In this document: positions 11,266 through 25,300 of the stretch, piece after piece | How the letters are laid out: the number at the start of each line of letters is the position of its first letter | How positions within the stretch are numbered: the stretch's first letter is position 1 | Origin: Siphonodentalium dalli | Taxonomy: Eukaryota > Mollusca > Scaphopoda > Gadilida > Siphonodentaliidae | DNA: 64,000 bases | Reading direction: 5' to 3' | Assembly: GCA_032622095.1 (NCBI GenBank) | Contig: CP136064.1 | Span: 279,807,352-279,871,351 of the forward strand | Translations under genes and position numbers: made by a program | Notes under the pieces: model-generated | Seen by the model: the letters and a program-made list of their open reading frames with translations, nothing else | The model's database searches: none | What the model was told of the DNA's origin: nothing

Positions 11266-12464
11266 GGAGTTCTAGCCGATTGAAAACAGGATACAGTCTC
11301 CATTTTCTGCAATTATGCAATTTATGGGCACCAACATCTTGATTTTCGCAACCTTTCGATTAGTGTTAGGTCATATAGCCTTATATGGCTCATAAGTGAC
11401 ATAAAAAGTAGAAATATGGGTAGAAACTTTTATGATGTATTCCTGTTGTATTAATAACTTCAATTGTGCAAAGAAATTCCCCCTAATTTACATAATTTGT
11501 GCAAGCGATCGCCCGATGTTAGCACATGCTTTACAAGTTTTGTTATGAAAATTACACTTTAATCAAATTAATGAGCTGTAAAAAAATCTATGCAACCATA
11601 CACATTTATTTTTGCACTTAAAATGAAGCTTGTGTGATCTTCTTTCTGGTGATATGGGCAAAGTCGCGGCCCAACTCGACCCAATTTGAGTTATTTACAT
11701 TTTCCTAGAAAGCACATGGTGATATTTTGTGGTATTTGTACACAAAACGCCATGCGTTTACGTCGAAATAACATAACGTCATAGACGTAGTGACTGGAGG
11801 CCAAAATTTCAAACTCCAGAAAATATGGGAAATTCCAAAAATTCAATCGTTCATAACTTGTTTTTAAATCAATGTCATTTAAAAAGAATTCATGTTTTGG
11901 ATTCAGAATGAGAATACCTTTAAAATGACATACACTATTATGGATAACATAACAGTAACAATTTTGGCCTCCGGTCACTAATACAACTACAATTGAAACA
12001 GGTGGACTGGACACCAGCAAATTGGTGTCAAAATAATATCTGATTGTGAATTTGTGCACGGGGAATTATAATCAGGTATAGGCCATAATAGGGCCTACTA
12101 GTCTATAGAACTACAAACACTTGTAATATTAATATTTATTGGAAATTCGTATTTAATATCTGCGATAAATACAAATATAGTCCTATACCTATAGTCTATA
12201 TACCACGTTAATAATACGGTAATTAACCCATTGCATTCACGAGAAAGTAAACAACCAGATCGTACGATCCGATCGCATCGTGTGCCGTGGTCTACTGTAC
12301 ATGTAAGTGATAAAAACAGAAGTCGCACGACTAAAAACATACTGTGTGCGCACACAGATCTTACATCGCAAGGGTCTGCGACAAATATCGTGCAACAAAT
12401 ATCGCGTCGTGTGCATCGAGTTTTAGTAATCAAAGCAACCAAATCCATTGATGCAACATTTTAA

Positions 12465-12821
12465 GTGAATGTTCAGACGACCACGATATAATCTTAAGTG
12501 GAAGAATCGGGTCCAACGAGATCATGGATAGTTTGTTCACACGATTGCGATGTCGTCGTACATGATGATATCGTAGGTTGTTCGTAAAGCATGTGATTGA
12601 CTTAATACCCTGCGATCTTTCCAACCACGATTTTTACATACACACGACTACGATTACCTCGCAAGTGGAGGTATTCAAGGATACGCCATGATTTCGAATC
12701 TAAAATCAAACAGTGCTTGTTATAATTTTTTTACGTGAGCAGGTGCAGTCTAACTACCGGTTACTTCCTACAACGGAAATCCTTCCACTTACGTTTGAAT
12801 CGTGGTCGTCTGAACATTCAC
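12465..12821. mobile_element. MITE with TAA target duplication (Harbinger-like)
   Basis: The ends GTGAATGTTCAGACGACCAC and its reverse complement, followed inward by a mirrored AAGTGGAAG word, bound a 357-bp non-coding element. TAA flanks it on both sides (12462-12464 and 12822-12824). A 3-bp TWA duplication is typical of PIF/Harbinger, but the terminal sequence does not match a family I know. Confidence 0.6.
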
Positions 12822-12828
12822 TAAGAGT

Positions 12829-13482
12829 ATAATTCATGGTGAATTATGTTAGAAATACAAAATGCCCATATCTGAGAAAAAAATATGGGTATGTGTACTG
12901 AACAATGATGAACAATAAAGATATACTCACATTTCTTGAGTGTTCTTTGGATTTTTGGCTTGGAAGCAGTTGTTTAAAAATGGTAGATTTCATTGCTCAG
13001 TAATGCTATTTGGGAACTGAATTGGATGGATCAAGTTAATGTTCACTCAAGCCAGCTGGGATTATGATCTGCAGGTTTTGACCCATGAGAATATTATCTC
13101 CTGATTGGTGACCTACTTTCTGGGCTACAGGGTATCCCCAGATAGAGGATTACACAATTCTTTTGTCAAGAGATTCACAACACACCACTGTCCACAGATA
13201 TTAACACTTAAATGTCACCTCCCAACAAGCAGTGTTTGACAAGTTACTCTTATCATTTGTAAACAATTGGTTCTTAGTAATTTTATCAAAGAAAGCTTGA
13301 TAAATATGAATATTATTTTATTGTTCATCATTCTTCACAGTGTTCAGTACACATTGCCATATTTTTTTCTCAGATATGGACTTTGTGTTTGTTGAATTTG
13401 GGTTAGAAAAAATATATTTTAAAAACCTCTATAAATTTCAAATTTAGTATTTCTAACATAATCCACCATATATTATACCGGG
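12829..13482. mobile_element. Element with about 90-bp inverted repeats
   Basis: The left arm (12829-12925: TTATGTTAGAAATAC, CCATATCTGAGAAAAAAATA, TGTGTACTGAACA, GATGAACAATAAA) recurs as its reverse complement at 13318-13482. The right arm carries about 60 extra bases between the first two words. The middle is non-coding. It sits 8 bp from the preceding MITE. Confidence 0.6.
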
Positions 13483-13499
13483 GTACTCTTAACATTTTG

Positions 13500-14860
13500 C
13501 ATCAATGGGTCTGGTTACTGTGATTACTAATAAAAGTGAACATAATCCATTATTTGACTCTATCAAATTTGGGAAAATTGGGTTAGCAAAGTTCTTAAGC
13601 AGGTCGGGCGCACATCCAAAACGGGCTACATTGCTCATTTTGTTTATCATATCATTTTTAATGTGATTTACACATCTCTATAAATTTTTGCATTTTCTCA
13701 AAATAAGTGTTCGTTTTAACGTACGTTTCGCTTATCTATTTTGCAGTATTCTGCAACATGTGTTTCATACAACAATCAGAACAGGTCAAAGGTCATGGGT
13801 CACGTGACCAAAATAAAAAATTCAAATGTCCTCTTTTCCCCCAATGGAATTCTAAACTAATTACGTGCGCTCGCGCAACAGTATGGCGATCAGACAGATT
13901 CGTAGGTTGGTGTCACACTCCCATGACGTCACCAAAAACGACGTAAAACCTCGTGGCGTTCTGACATTTTTACTGTGCCGCGTTTTTGCTATGTTTATTT
14001 TATGTGTTGTTTTCGATTATTTGTTTGTCGCCGATATCGCCATTTGTCAGGATTCCCTGTTTCTATATTTAGAACTGGCATGCTCATAGTGAGCCTCGAT
14101 TTCGATTTTTTCTCCCAGGTCAAAATACGTCAGAGTTATGACAAAAATAGATCGACCTACATTTTCTCCATCAGAACTCTACATTAAAGAGTCTATAGAC
14201 TCCTTCGGGACCTACATAGACTCCTTCATTTTGGGTATTTTTACTTATAATTGGGAAGTTTTATCATTTTTGGTTCGTGTGAAGACTTTTTTTTTATCGT
14301 GCGGGAAAAGAGAGACATTCAAAACGCGATTTCGTAATTCGACGCAATAGGCTGAATAGCCTAACCTTCAGCCCAGTTCCGGGTCAAATACGACGAATGA
14401 CGTAACACAAAACAAAACGCATTTGTTGACACAAACACCGTTTGAAGAGTTTATTATTACATAAAATGATCGTTATTGATTAATTATTGATTAATTATTG
14501 ATATTTATTGTTGCATATTGGCTGCTATCAATATTTACACAAATAGTATTAATTATTTCTTATAATTGCTCCTTTGGTCAACTTTGACTATCGGAAAATG
14601 AAAATGAAAATATGCCGCTGAAAAAAATGTAATCGATATTAAAGTCTCATCCTTTCGGCAACATGGAATTGGTTTTAATTACTTAAATGATTAATATAGT
14701 AATTTGCCTTTTATCTCTGATGAAATGAGAAATGGTAATTGTCTTTTTTTGCTAACATTAAATTAAATAAAATAAATTAAGTAAAATACAGTGAAATTAT
14801 TTTTTAAATTATTGTTTATTACATTTTTGCGCACGTTGGCATCTCTCTGAGTGCATTCTA
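13500..14860. other. No gene recognised
   Basis: Several overlapping short open frames (13707-14350) lack recognisable domains and splice context. A short direct repeat of GACTCCTTC sits near 14197-14226. Nothing further supported. Confidence 0.35.
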
Positions 14861-15640
14861 GTTTTATTATACCCCCCACAACGAAGTTAGGGGGGGTATA
14901 CTGGAGTCAGCTTGTCCGTCGTCCGTCCGTCCGTGGACACAAATTTGTCCGGAGTTTTTCTCAGTCGTTTTTTGATCAATTTCCTTGAAACTTGGCACAG
15001 ACATCAACCACCATGGGAACCTGTGCACCTGCGATTATGACGTTTGTCAGACTTTTTTTTTTTAGTTATCCCCCCTTTTTCGACTTAGAAATTTTTCGCA
15101 ACATGTATACTTTTGTCCGAGCTTTTATTCCTACATTTTTCGGTCAATTTTTTTTAAAACGTGGCACAGATATTTAGTACCATGGGAACTTGTGCACCTG
15201 CGATTATGACGTCTGTTCGACATTTTTTGGTGGAGTTATCCCCCTTTTTCGACTTAGAAACTTTTTTTGCAACATGCATAATTTTGTCCGAGCTTTTATT
15301 CCTACATTTTTCGGTCAATGTTTTTTAATCTTGGCACTGATATTTAGTACCATGGGAACCTGTGCACCTGCGATTATGACATCTGTCCGACATTTTTTGT
15401 GTGGAGTTATTCCCCTTTTTCGACTTAGAATTTTTTTCGCAACATACATAATTTTGTCCAAGCTTTTATTCCTACATTTTTCGGTCAATAGGTTTAAGAT
15501 TAGGTTTATGGTTGTACACCTGCAATGGGAACTGTTATTTTATTATTTTAACTAAATGTTTACTGACATGTGAAACATCTTAGTATTTTAAAAACACGGG
15601 GGTATCCGTAGTCCCATTGGGACAGTCACACCTCTAGTTT
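14861..15640. mobile_element. Dispersed repeat starting ACCCCCCACAACGAAGTTAG with internal 171-bp tandem units
   Basis: The left end at 14871 (run of C, then GGGGGGGTATACTGGAGT and a CCGTCCGTCCGT simple repeat) is followed by three tandem units of about 171 bp starting near 14992, 15160 and 15333. Each contains ACCATGGGAACCTGTGCACC, CCTTTTTCGACTTAGAA and TTTATTCCTACATTTTTCGG. The right edge has GGGGGTATCCGTAGTCCC. CTAGTTTTAT occurs just outside both edges and may be the target duplication. I recognise the left end as a common mollusc repeat, but its mechanism is unknown to me. Confidence 0.6.
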
Positions 15641-16337
15641 TATAATACTCACTTTTAATTGATTTATAATCCAATGAATATGTAAATAATAATGAAAAAT
15701 ATGGCTGCAATGATTCATCGTGAATTCAATGTATCGCAAATTCCAATACACTTTCAAACAATATGCGTATTGTATTGTGTCATGTGTATCACGATACAGG
15801 AAATCGAGTGATGCCTGAAGATGGGCTTGTGTAAAAAGGCAAAACCTCCAATTATCTCTCAAGTTTACATGTATAGTATGAATATTTGACCAATGTAGCC
15901 AACAATTATTCCATTTTAGTTTAAAATAAACTCTACCTCCAGTTATAAACTTGTTGTTTCTGATAATTTAGGCGGTAGACCTATTCATTTGGAAACACTA
16001 ATTCAGTGTATCGTGATATGTATCATATTGCTGATCATGTATTGTGATTCGTATCTTATCAACGTGACCAATGAAAAATAAATAACTTACCTGTTTTTTT
16101 TCTAATTTTAATCTGTTTTCTTGATTAAATTCTTAATAAAAGTGATGAGTTTCCGTAACGGCAGCTTAAGGTTAGTATTTATTTTACGAAATGACAACAT
16201 ATTCTGTTAACAATGTGATGAAAATGCTGTAAGTGTAAAGTTGGTCACCCGTCGATGTTATATTAACAGGTTTTAAAAGTACTGGTTGTTTTATCGATTA
16301 GTGGACAAGACTTTTATGAGTAAGCTTTCAAAAATGA

Positions 16338-19300
16338 ATGCATGGATTCTGTATAAAACACTATGACCCCTATCACATGACATTTTGTGAGACTGGTGTG
16401 CATAGATTTATGCACACTGTGGATTCACCGGTATGGATAGTATGTTATGACAATGACCTCATCAGCCTCAGTCAACCCGTAAGTGGACTTCTTCGAAAGT
16501 TTGTTGGTTTCGTCTTGCAGTCGTTATTATGACTATTATAAGCCAGGATCGAGTAGATCCACCAAACTGTCTGGGAATTTTGTGAAGTCGACCCCAGAGA
16601 AGTACCGATAGGCCCTATGAATGACAGAAACATTGTTTATGGATATTAATACAATCAGTTATCAGCAGGTTTCCCAATTTTCAGGAGTGGAATGCCTTTC
16701 TGCAAGACCTAAATGATGCTATCCAACAACAGCTGACTGAGAGCCATGTACAGTATTTTTCAGATCTTTCTCCAGCCGAGAAAGAAATGTTTATGCAGAG
16801 AGCAGCTAAGGCTCTACAGGGAAGTGAGTAACACCCTCTTTCTCAGATTTAAATGGGAATGGCTTGTTTGAACCATGTTAAGGTAACGCAATATACATGT
16901 ACCTTATCTGGACATTACGGATTCCAGAATTCCGATTAATATACAAATATACCGTTTTTGTACGAGGCCCATACCTTTCTTTATTGTCCTTGAACAATAC
17001 AAAACCGATTACGTCAACAACGTCATTGGCAATGTCAACTTTTAACAGAAAATTTCTGCATTAAATTATGATGTATAGCAGGGTTTCCGCTAGGGGGTAG
17101 GGGAATGGGGCCGGTAGCCGCCAAGGGGAAAAATCCAGGTAAAAGTAGCCTGTTTTAGCACTGGTTGAACTACTTTCGTTATATCGGCCAATAGAATCGT
17201 GTGAGAGTAGAAATGGCAGATTGTTTTGTTCCATTTCTGCCCAAGTGCCAAGCTATCAAACCTTATACATGTTCCTGTAACTTTAAAACTAGAAAATTTA
17301 TTAGATATAAATTAATTTACGAAGTACAGAACACCAGTAATTTGGATCCCGAGTTAAACGTGCTCGTTAATGTTAAAAGACTCACTGTGGAAGACCCAGC
17401 AGATATTTCGGATGCATAACGTAATCGGAATATATTTTAGCAGCTGCAGTGTAAATATAGAAGGCTGATTACATATCTGGCCGATGAGTATTATTTGTGG
17501 GCAGTGGTAAGATGCCTTGATGCCCGGTGCGGCTACTCCCACATTTCTCTCTCGCTCTATCACAAAGTGTACAGTATATTTTGCGGTATAAAACATGACA
17601 GGTATGATTAAAATACTGCTCTTTTGCATAACATAACCGGGTACTAACCGCAACGTAACTAACCAGCCTCAAAGGCATAGCTTCTAGCAATGTCAGTTCC
17701 GATCACTTCCTGTTTCAATTTTCTGTATAACAACGCGTTTAGAGTGTGTACACTCACAAGAAGTTTTAAACATCTTTATACCTTTATAGACATGCATTAT
17801 GTCCTGGGGTATGGCAGGAGGGGAAAACTTGATGAGGGGAACGGGGCCGTAAAGGGGACCCCCTGTCGGTATAGCGGATACCCTGCGTATAGTCTACACA
17901 CGTTTGTTCAATTAATAAAACAATATCTACCCATATTTCAGTATATCACAAGCTACAATCTTCAGAGTGTGCAATAATTATAGTACAACTTTATATAATA
18001 GTTGTGTGAACATGCTGACGTTATTGCAAGCCTTTGTCCTGTCGCAAGGTAGAACTCGAACCTACAGTTCTCGTTTTACCGTCGCATCACAACAAACTTG
18101 TGCAATAACGTTAACCAATTCACAAACATTTGTTACACTACCGATATCTATGTTTTCATGATGTGTATTGTTTGAATTAATTAAAGTTTTGTTTACCTTG
18201 CTCTAGGTGAGGTATTGAAATGCATTTGTTTTTCTTTACCGATATGTGTATTGCTTGAATTAATTGAAGTTTTGTTTTCCTTGCTCTAGGCGAGGTGTTT
18301 GATGACATCAATATGAAGGTGTCTTTGTTGATGGATCAGAATCTTAATGAGGAAGTAGCTCGAGAGTTATTAGAGGAGAATCCGATGGACACAAAGTCAG
18401 ATCTGGTCATCAACCATGCGGAGGACGGGGTTCTCAGTCTGCTGAAGAAATGGCCTGAAATGAAATCTAAGCTTCATATCTGCTTCAACCAGCCATTACC
18501 CCTGTCACTTAGGCAGCTCGCATGGAAACTCTATCTCACAAATACAAAAGGTGAGGATTCATGTCTGCTTCAACCAGCCATTACCCCTGTCTCTCATGCT
18601 GCCGTTACCCCTGTCACTAAGGCAGCTCACATGGAAACTTATTTTATAATTACAAAAGGTGAGGCTTCACATCTGCATCAACCAGCCGTTACCCCTGTTA
18701 CTCAGATATGTTGCATGGAAATTCTATTGTACAAATACAAAAGGTGACGCTTCAATCAGCCATAACACCTGTCTCTCAGGCAGCTCACGTGGAAACTCTA
18801 TCTTATAAATACACAAGGTGAGGCTTCCTATCTGCTTCAATCAGCCATTAGCCCTGTCACTCAGGCAGCCATTACCCCTGTCATTCAGGCAGCCATTAGC
18901 CCTGTCACTCAGGCAGCCATTACCCCTGTCACTCAAGCACCCATTATCCCTGTCACTCAGGCAGCCATTACGCCTGTCACTCAAGCACCCATTATCCCTG
19001 TCACTCAGGCAGCCAATACCCCTGTCACTCAAGCACCCATTATCCCTGTCACTCAGGCAGCCATTACCCCTGTCACTCAGGCAGCCATTACCCCTGTCAC
19101 TCAGGCAGCCATTACCCCTGTCACTCAGGCAGCCATTACCCCTGTCACTCAAGCACCCATTATCCCTGTCACTCAGGCAGCCATTACCCCTGTCACTCAG
19201 GCAGCTCATGTGGAAACTCTATCATACAAATACAAAAGGTGAGGCTTCAACCAGCTGTTATCGCGGTCACTCGGTCTCTGCGAATCAGGGGTTTTCATTT

Positions 19301-22300
19301 CAATTCGAATCTCGAATTGAATTGGGCAAAAGATTTGAAATTGCATTGAATCTCAAATCGAATCGTCTGGAGTGTATCAACAGTGAGGTAGAATGATCAT
19401 GTTTGATGCACCATGGCAGTTTGATGTCTCAATTTATTATTATTTTTGTTACATCCCTGTCCAATTTGGAGGATAAAAAAAGGTTGATATATATGTTAAA
19501 TACTCTTATACAGACTTTATCTGAAAGACATATCCAAGTGTTAGTCTGTTCCTGTGTAAACATATCAGGAAATCAATACGATATGTTCTTGTAATTACAT
19601 CTTAGTGCCTATCTAACTTGCTTCACGAACATGATCTGCGCTGAACCAAAATAAATTTTTGTCAAATGAATATATTTTTTGAAAATTATTTTAGAAATTG
19701 CCAATGCTGTCACTGATAGCATCAGTTTCTGCAATACTGAGTCTTATATTTCGACAATCGCTGTTTGAACGACCTTTGATATTGATAGGAAAGCAGTTAG
19801 TTATTAATTAATCTTGCCTCTCTAGTTTGGATTATCATACAATAACTGAACAATACCATTTTAGAAGGGTTGCATCATCTGAAGGGCACATCAAAAGAAG
19901 ATTAGCTATGCAAATACTAGTAATACCTCAACTCGTGGATACTAACACTGTCAGATTAACTCCATCTTAACCCTTTACCCAACAGAAGGGCCCTGTGCCA
20001 ATGCATTCTCTTATATATGCGAGTCGACCATAGGTCGCCTCGCATATATAAGAGAATGCATTGGCTTAACACATTAAAAATTATAAAATTGTTAAAGAAT
20101 GTAAGAAAAAATGGTAAAAAGTGTTAAAAAAGGATTTTTTTTTAGGCCAATGCATTCTCTTATATATGCGAGGCGACCTATGGTCGACTCGCATATATAA
20201 GAGAATGCATTGGCACAGGGCATAACTGTAACCATCACAATGTGTTCAATGAGCCGGTTCCAATGATATCCATATATGTATGGTTCTATTGAGACAGACC
20301 GAAGATATTTTAGGCTGTTGAAGCTTTATTTGGCTGGTTTTGGACGGTTTGTTGGGTAGAGGGTTAATAGAGGTGTTAACATTTCCTAAACCTTATAAAA
20401 CACCACTAATACAATTAATATAGGAGTTTCCTGAAATGAATGGTATTGATTGGCCAATAGTTGCCAACACTTTTGCCAAATGAAAATATTTTTTGCCAAA
20501 TGTGAATTATTTTTTTGTCATAGGTAAGTGGCAGTGCAAACCCTGTTCATGAATTATGTTTTTGTTTTGACTCCATTGTGATTTTTAGTACCATCACATC
20601 AGGGAAAAGATCATAGATTATTTCTTACTTACTCAGAGTTACTCTCATTCTAAAGAATTAGTAGAAAATATTTCATTTCTATGTTATACAGGTATAGTGT
20701 TTACTGAAACAATAAAGTTTTATTTGGTTTGAGTGAATGTTTCAGCCTTTAGCACCTTTCTTCTGCAGCAAGAAAACAGTACGTTGACATCTTGAGCGCT
20801 AATCCCAATGCAGCCATATCTCCTTTTGACTACGACATCTCACAAAAATGTGAACAACTTGTGATGTCAGAACCGACATTCGTGGATCTCAGGGGTTCCA
20901 TAGGTAAGCTACTGTTAACCCTTTTGATGACTAAATGATTGTTAATGAGTAGTTCCCTTTGGAAATTTTTGATCGCTGAATAGGAATCGTATCTCTTCTG
21001 TATTATAACACACTTCAAATGAATAATAGACTATTCAGTAAACAGAGGGTCAAGATTTAATAAAAATAAATAATAAACAAAAATACAAAACAAAAATTTA
21101 AATGATTTAAGCTCCTCCCCCTCTAATCCGTTCTACTTTTGAGCTCACTCTTAGCTCCTACTTTCGGTAGAGACTAGCTAGAGGGCTTTTCAAGCTCGCG
21201 GGATCTGCCCCCTTTACATACATTCACAAAACGTTCCATCAATAAAATATTTTCAGTTATTACTGATATCCCTTCCATGACCGGAGCATCCTGTAGGGAG
21301 CCCCATACAGATGGCAGTCTGTATTGCTGAGTGTCGTCTGCTCACTCCTGTGAGGGGCTCCATAAGGGTAGATTTAAACCTTCCATGAGTGGAGCTTCCT
21401 GAAATTTTGCGAAAAACCTGTGTCAATGCATTCTCTTATATGTGCGAGTCTCCCATAGAGAGCCTCACATATACATGTATAGTATGTGAGCCTAACAATA
21501 TTTACCGTTACCTCTTTAATGCTGCACCAGCTCAGCTCCTGTCACGATAGGGATATACATGTACATCACTTGCTTTCTATATTTTTTTCTTACAAAATCT
21601 TCATTCCTTTTATTAGGTGTCTTTTATGCCATGAAGGCAACTTTATCATATTATCATGCGGCACAACAGACGAGGAATCGACTCACGGATATAGATCACA
21701 TGCTTGCCGTACCATTTGTCATGGTATCTTCTCCAAATCTGAACAGGTATTATATTAATTCAAAGTATACAACTGAAATATATATGGCAGGAATTACACA
21801 TGTGAACAGATTGACCTCATCCAACATCAGGGACCAGTTAGCCTAGAGGTTTTAAATTGGGAGAAGTCACTTTTTGTTTGGTTATTATGGAGAAGTGGAC
21901 TGTTATCAGAGAGAAGTAACAATGGCTGAAGTTCAGTTTACACCTCAGCATCACCCTTCTATGATCCAATAAGTATTATACACCCCCCCCCTAACATCAC
22001 CCTTCTATGATCCAATAAGTATTATACAACATCACCCTTCTATGATCCAATAAGTATTATGCAACATCACCCTTCTATGATCCAATAAGTATTATGCAAC
22101 ATCACCCTTCTATGATCCAATAAGTATTATGCACCCCAACATCACCCTTCTATGATCCAATAAGTATTATGCAACATCACCCTTCTATGATCCAATAAGT
22201 ATTATACAACATCACCCTTCTATGATCCAATAAGTATTACACAACGTCACCCTTATATGATCCAATAAGTATTATACAACATCACCCTTCCATGATCCAA

Positions 22301-25300
22301 TAAGTATTACACAACGTCACCCTTATATGATCCAATAAGTATTATACAACATCACCCTTATATGATCCAATAAGTATTATACAACATCACCCTTCTATGA
22401 TCCAATAAGTATTACACAACGTCACCCTTATATGATCCAATAAGTATCATACAACATCACCCTTCTATGATCCAATAAGTATTATACAACATCACCCTTA
22501 TATGATCCAATAAGTATTATACAACATCACCCTTCTATGATCCAATAAGTATTACACAACATCACCCTTCTATGATCCAATAAGTATCATGCAACAGAAG
22601 ACCCCATTTAGAAAACCATTATAGGGTGTAAGAACACCATTGTAATCAGTAATGTAAATATAATGTTGGGACATATGGATACTGGTGAGAGAGAAGTCAC
22701 TTCTCCCAAGGACAAAATAGGGAGAAATGGCACATTTTAGGAGCAGATGTCTCCAAATCACCCTCTACGCTTTGTGTGACCCACATTATGTGAGTTTTGT
22801 GTGATAATGTGAGTTTTGTGTGACCCACATTATGTGAGTTTTGTGTGACCCACATTATGTGAGTAAAGGGGGGATGCCCAATAGCAGAAGAGTCCACACA
22901 TAGAGGTACCATGTCTTGCCCACCGGAAGTTGACATAAGCTAGTGATAGGCAGAGTACCCTGCTGTAAAGGCAGTTTATGATATAGTCATAAAGAATAGG
23001 AACATAAAAGATAGCAGAAACCCAAAGAACACACACAAATTAATTTAATTACATTAATATACATATATATATATCTACATATACATACATACACATATAT
23101 ATACACACATATACACCCACATATACATACACGTACATATATATGTATACACACATACGCATACACATACATAAATGCACATACACATATATATATTCAG
23201 TATCAGCCAGAGGGTTAAAATATAAGGAAGGCCATATGTCCTCCCGTGTATATAGAGTGTCGAGTTTACATGTCCATCGTATTTAAATTAAAGGTACACA
23301 CAATGTATAATAAGTTATACATATTTCAATTGTTATGGTGTTCTCCATCCATAACAGCGGAATATTATATTATTTTCGCAAAGGTATAAATACGTGTTCA
23401 TGCACCCTCTACGCTGGTCGCACTAAACTTGGTTTAGTGCCAAAAATCAAAGTGAAAGATTTCCATTTCCAGGAAACAGCCCGCTTCAGACAAAGTGATT
23501 GTTTTGGTGGTTGAACAGTTTATCACATTCATGAGTGGTCGGCCAGGATTCGTCATTGATTCAGGAACTGAGGTATGTGACACATCTATATATATATTAG
23601 AGTAGAATCTGTCTGTCCGTCTGTCTGAGGTATGTGACACATTGTTTATATTTTCACTATTCTTTACCGCTTTCATTACCAGAGCTTCCTGAAATTTTGT
23701 GAAAGCCCTGTACCAATGTATTCTCTTATAAATATGGGTCTCCCATAGGGAGCCTCTCATATCTAAGAGAATGCATTGGCCTAGCAACATTTACCTTGAC
23801 CTTGTAAGCCAGTGCATTCTCTTATAAATGCGAGGCTCCGTATAGGATCTTTAATGCTTCACCATCGCAACTCCTGTCATGAAAGGGTTAATCTTATTAA
23901 AGATGGTCTATCTCTTCCTTTAACACGTTTTATATAGTTTTCTGGATATAAAATAATAAACATGAATCAAAGACCCCTGTCCGTAAATGCTTCCATCAAT
24001 TAATATTGATTTTATTTTTAATTTTCTGGTGTACAGTAATGCCCTAAATAATCGATTCCTTAACCACAGCAGAATTATGGGTAATTTTTCAGGATTTAGT
24101 CCGAAATATGGCTTGCTGCCATTCATCGGAAAGCTCTCAGTGAGAGCTTTCCGATGAATGGCAACAAGCCATATTTCCGACTAAATCCTGAAAAATTACT
24201 CCGAAATTAGTCCGAAATATGGCTTGCTGCCATTCATCGGAAAGCTCTCACTGAGAGCTTTCCGATGAATGGCAACAAGCCATATTCCGACATAATTCTG
24301 CTGTGGTAAAGGAGTCAATTATTTAGGGCATTACTGTAATATACATACAATCAATTTAGGACATTTAATGGCTCGCATTCGTTCGGAGCATAGCATGCGG
24401 GATAACTCTTATCAAAAATTCTTTAAAATATTAACGAAAAATTGTCCCAAAGTTGATTATCGAATTATATAAGAAAATATCAATATAAAATCAATATTAA
24501 TTGATAGAAGTGTTTCCGGACAGGTGTTTTTGACTCAAATCTATTATTTTATACCCTGGAAACTATATAAAACTTGTTATAGGAAGAGATAGACCATTTT
24601 TTATGATGATGGTTATTTACGAAGAGTTCTTAAATGTTAATAGATCTCTTAACTTTTTACTGTGGAACACTTTGATATCGTTGTTTTATTTTAGTTTAAT
24701 CTGAGTATATTTTCTGTCTCATATTTAGTCATGTTCTGTTGTTTTTCTCATTTAGTCGTGTTATGTTTTTGTTTTTTCTCATTTAGTAGTGTTATGTTTT
24801 TATCAGTTATAGTCATATTACATTACATGTTGTTTCTCTTTTTATAGTATTATATTTGTGTGTTTCTCATGTTTTATAGTATTATGTTTGTGTGTTTCTC
24901 ATGTTTTATAGTATTATGTTTGTGCGTTTTTCTCGTTTTATAGTATTATGTTTGTGTATTTTTCTCGTTTAGTCATATTATGTTTGCACCCTGTTTTTGT
25001 TGAAGCTTCATAGCACAGAAATGAAAAGCTTTGTGAGCAACGTAGCTAACTCAGTCGAGAAGCACCATCCAGAATTAATGAAGAGTATTTCTGATAAACT
25101 CCGTCCTTCAAAAGGTTTGTGAATGAATATTTTTGATAAACTCTGCCCTTCAAAAGTCTGTGAATGAAATGTTTTGGATAATCTTCACCCTTCAAAGAAA
25201 GAATGTCTATGTTATACTCCACCTATTTTAAATGTTTTTGATTCAACACGCGCTCTATAACATGACCTAAATACATGCATGTGTGAGTGCTCTAAATTCA

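Noticed and set aside
16144-16169. Possible first exon MSFRNGSL with donor AAGGTTAGT
   Set aside because: It would end in phase 2, which does not match exon 2 (phase 0). The exon ending at 16478 does match.
18841-19209. Long minus-strand open frame of repeated CLSDRGNG units
   Set aside because: It is the antisense shadow of the 24-bp minisatellite derived from exon 3. The 24-bp period keeps every frame open or closed as a whole, so openness is no evidence of coding.
19967-20220. CRISPR-like paired palindromic repeats
   Set aside because: The palindromes come in pairs inside TTAA-bounded MITEs with a constant spacer, in a eukaryotic genome. There are no variable spacers.
22987-23172. Tyr/Cys/Ile-rich minus-strand open frame
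   Set aside because: It lies in a CA/TA microsatellite and is a low-complexity artefact.
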